Below, piece after piece: positions 63,893 to 64,000 of a stretch of 64,000 nucleotides of DNA. The translations under genes and the position numbers were made by a program. The notes under the pieces are model-generated. The model saw only the letters and a list, made by a program, of their open reading frames with translations, searched no databases and was not told the origin of the DNA. The stretch covers positions 186,001 to 250,000 of the forward strand of contig NZ_JABWGV010000003.1 in NCBI RefSeq assembly GCF_013370205.1, read 5' to 3'. The DNA is from Qipengyuania atrilutea. Its GTDB lineage: Bacteria > Pseudomonadota > Alphaproteobacteria > Sphingomonadales > Sphingomonadaceae. Position 1 is the first letter of the stretch. Every line of letters starts with the position of its first letter.

Positions 63893-64000
63893 AGCATGAT
63901 CTGGAAAACAGTGTCGGTGAACTGACGCGGCTAGCAGAACTCGGTCAGATTTTCGCCCGGCACGGTCTGAAAAATCTCGGAAGCTTGCTTGGCTTTATGC
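63889..64000 (+). CDS. ABC1/AarF-type kinase-like protein, 5' part
   Basis: ATG at 63889 overlaps the MarR stop. The 37 residues before the window edge (MKHDLENSVGELTRLAEL, then GQIFARHGLKNLGSLLG) look like the N-terminus of ABC1/UbiB-family atypical kinases, which often begin with a similar R/L-x-x-G-x-x-F-A-R-H-G-L segment. The catalytic part is outside the window, so the name is tentative. Confidence 0.55.
   Translation, partial: MKHDLENSVGELTRLAELGQIFARHGLKNLGSLLGFM

Noticed and set aside
1-64000. CRISPR arrays, rRNA genes or complete prophage
   Set aside because: No regularly spaced direct repeats, rRNA sequence or phage structural genes were seen; the only phage-like gene is the decayed integrase.

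Overview
The window looks like chromosomal DNA of an alphaproteobacterium of the order Sphingomonadales, probably Erythrobacteraceae-like. The evidence is a high-GC core with tightly packed ATGA or TAATG-coupled genes, a housekeeping set of alphaproteobacterial style (uppP, lolA, rpmG, pabB-pabC fusion, phenylalanine 4-monooxygenase, intracellular PHA depolymerase), large TonB-dependent receptors and several CoA-linked catabolic operons. The genus is inferred from gene style only.

Layout. 1-27.5 kb is ordinary core chromosome: a MaoC hydratase/thiolase pair, PHA depolymerase, an ABC exporter, M13 and S9 peptidases, undecaprenyl-diphosphatase, phenylalanine hydroxylase, a thiolase/acyl-CoA dehydrogenase operon, riboflavin and folate genes, exonuclease III, LolA, L33 and ribosome rescue. 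27.5-32.8 kb is a decayed, lower-GC genomic island. It holds a tyrosine integrase whose frame is intact except for two in-frame stops, a 15-bp tRNA-Leu-3'-end-like sequence near the integrase start, a frameshifted and truncated McrB-like restriction gene, a fragment resembling a metallo-beta-lactamase-fold protein, and small lipoprotein/hypothetical genes. 32.9-38.8 kb has a solo MCE (MlaD-type) protein, a truncated MarR gene and an EmrA/EmrB/outer-membrane tripartite drug pump.

39.2-60.6 kb is the most interesting region: a catabolic cluster. A leftward operon (about 53.5 to 42.6 kb) encodes a GntR/FadR regulator, nitronate-monooxygenase-like protein, Coq4-like protein, thiolase-like protein without an obvious nucleophilic cysteine, its DUF35 Zn-ribbon partner, a long/short acyl-CoA dehydrogenase pair, an acyl-CoA synthetase, a Baeyer-Villiger monooxygenase and an alpha/beta hydrolase, followed by a TonB-dependent receptor. 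A divergent rightward operon (53.7 to 57.7 kb) encodes a CYP153-like cytochrome P450, its 2Fe-2S ferredoxin and a second long/short acyl-CoA dehydrogenase pair, followed by another TonB-dependent receptor. My reading: outer-membrane uptake of a hydrophobic substrate, methyl-group or ring oxidation, CoA activation, dehydrogenation by heteromeric acyl-CoA dehydrogenases, and retro-aldol cleavage by the thiolase-like/DUF35 pair. The substrate is likely a branched or cyclic isoprenoid, steroid or hydrocarbon. No alcohol/aldehyde dehydrogenase, enoyl-CoA hydratase or ferredoxin reductase is seen inside the cluster.

60.6-64 kb has IS3-family remnants, a hotdog thioesterase/alpha-beta hydrolase pair divergent from a doubly frameshifted MarR gene with a perfect 16-bp palindrome between them, an intact MarR gene and the start of an ABC1-family kinase. 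Almost all broken genes lie in accessory DNA while core frames are intact, which favours real decay over sequencing error.
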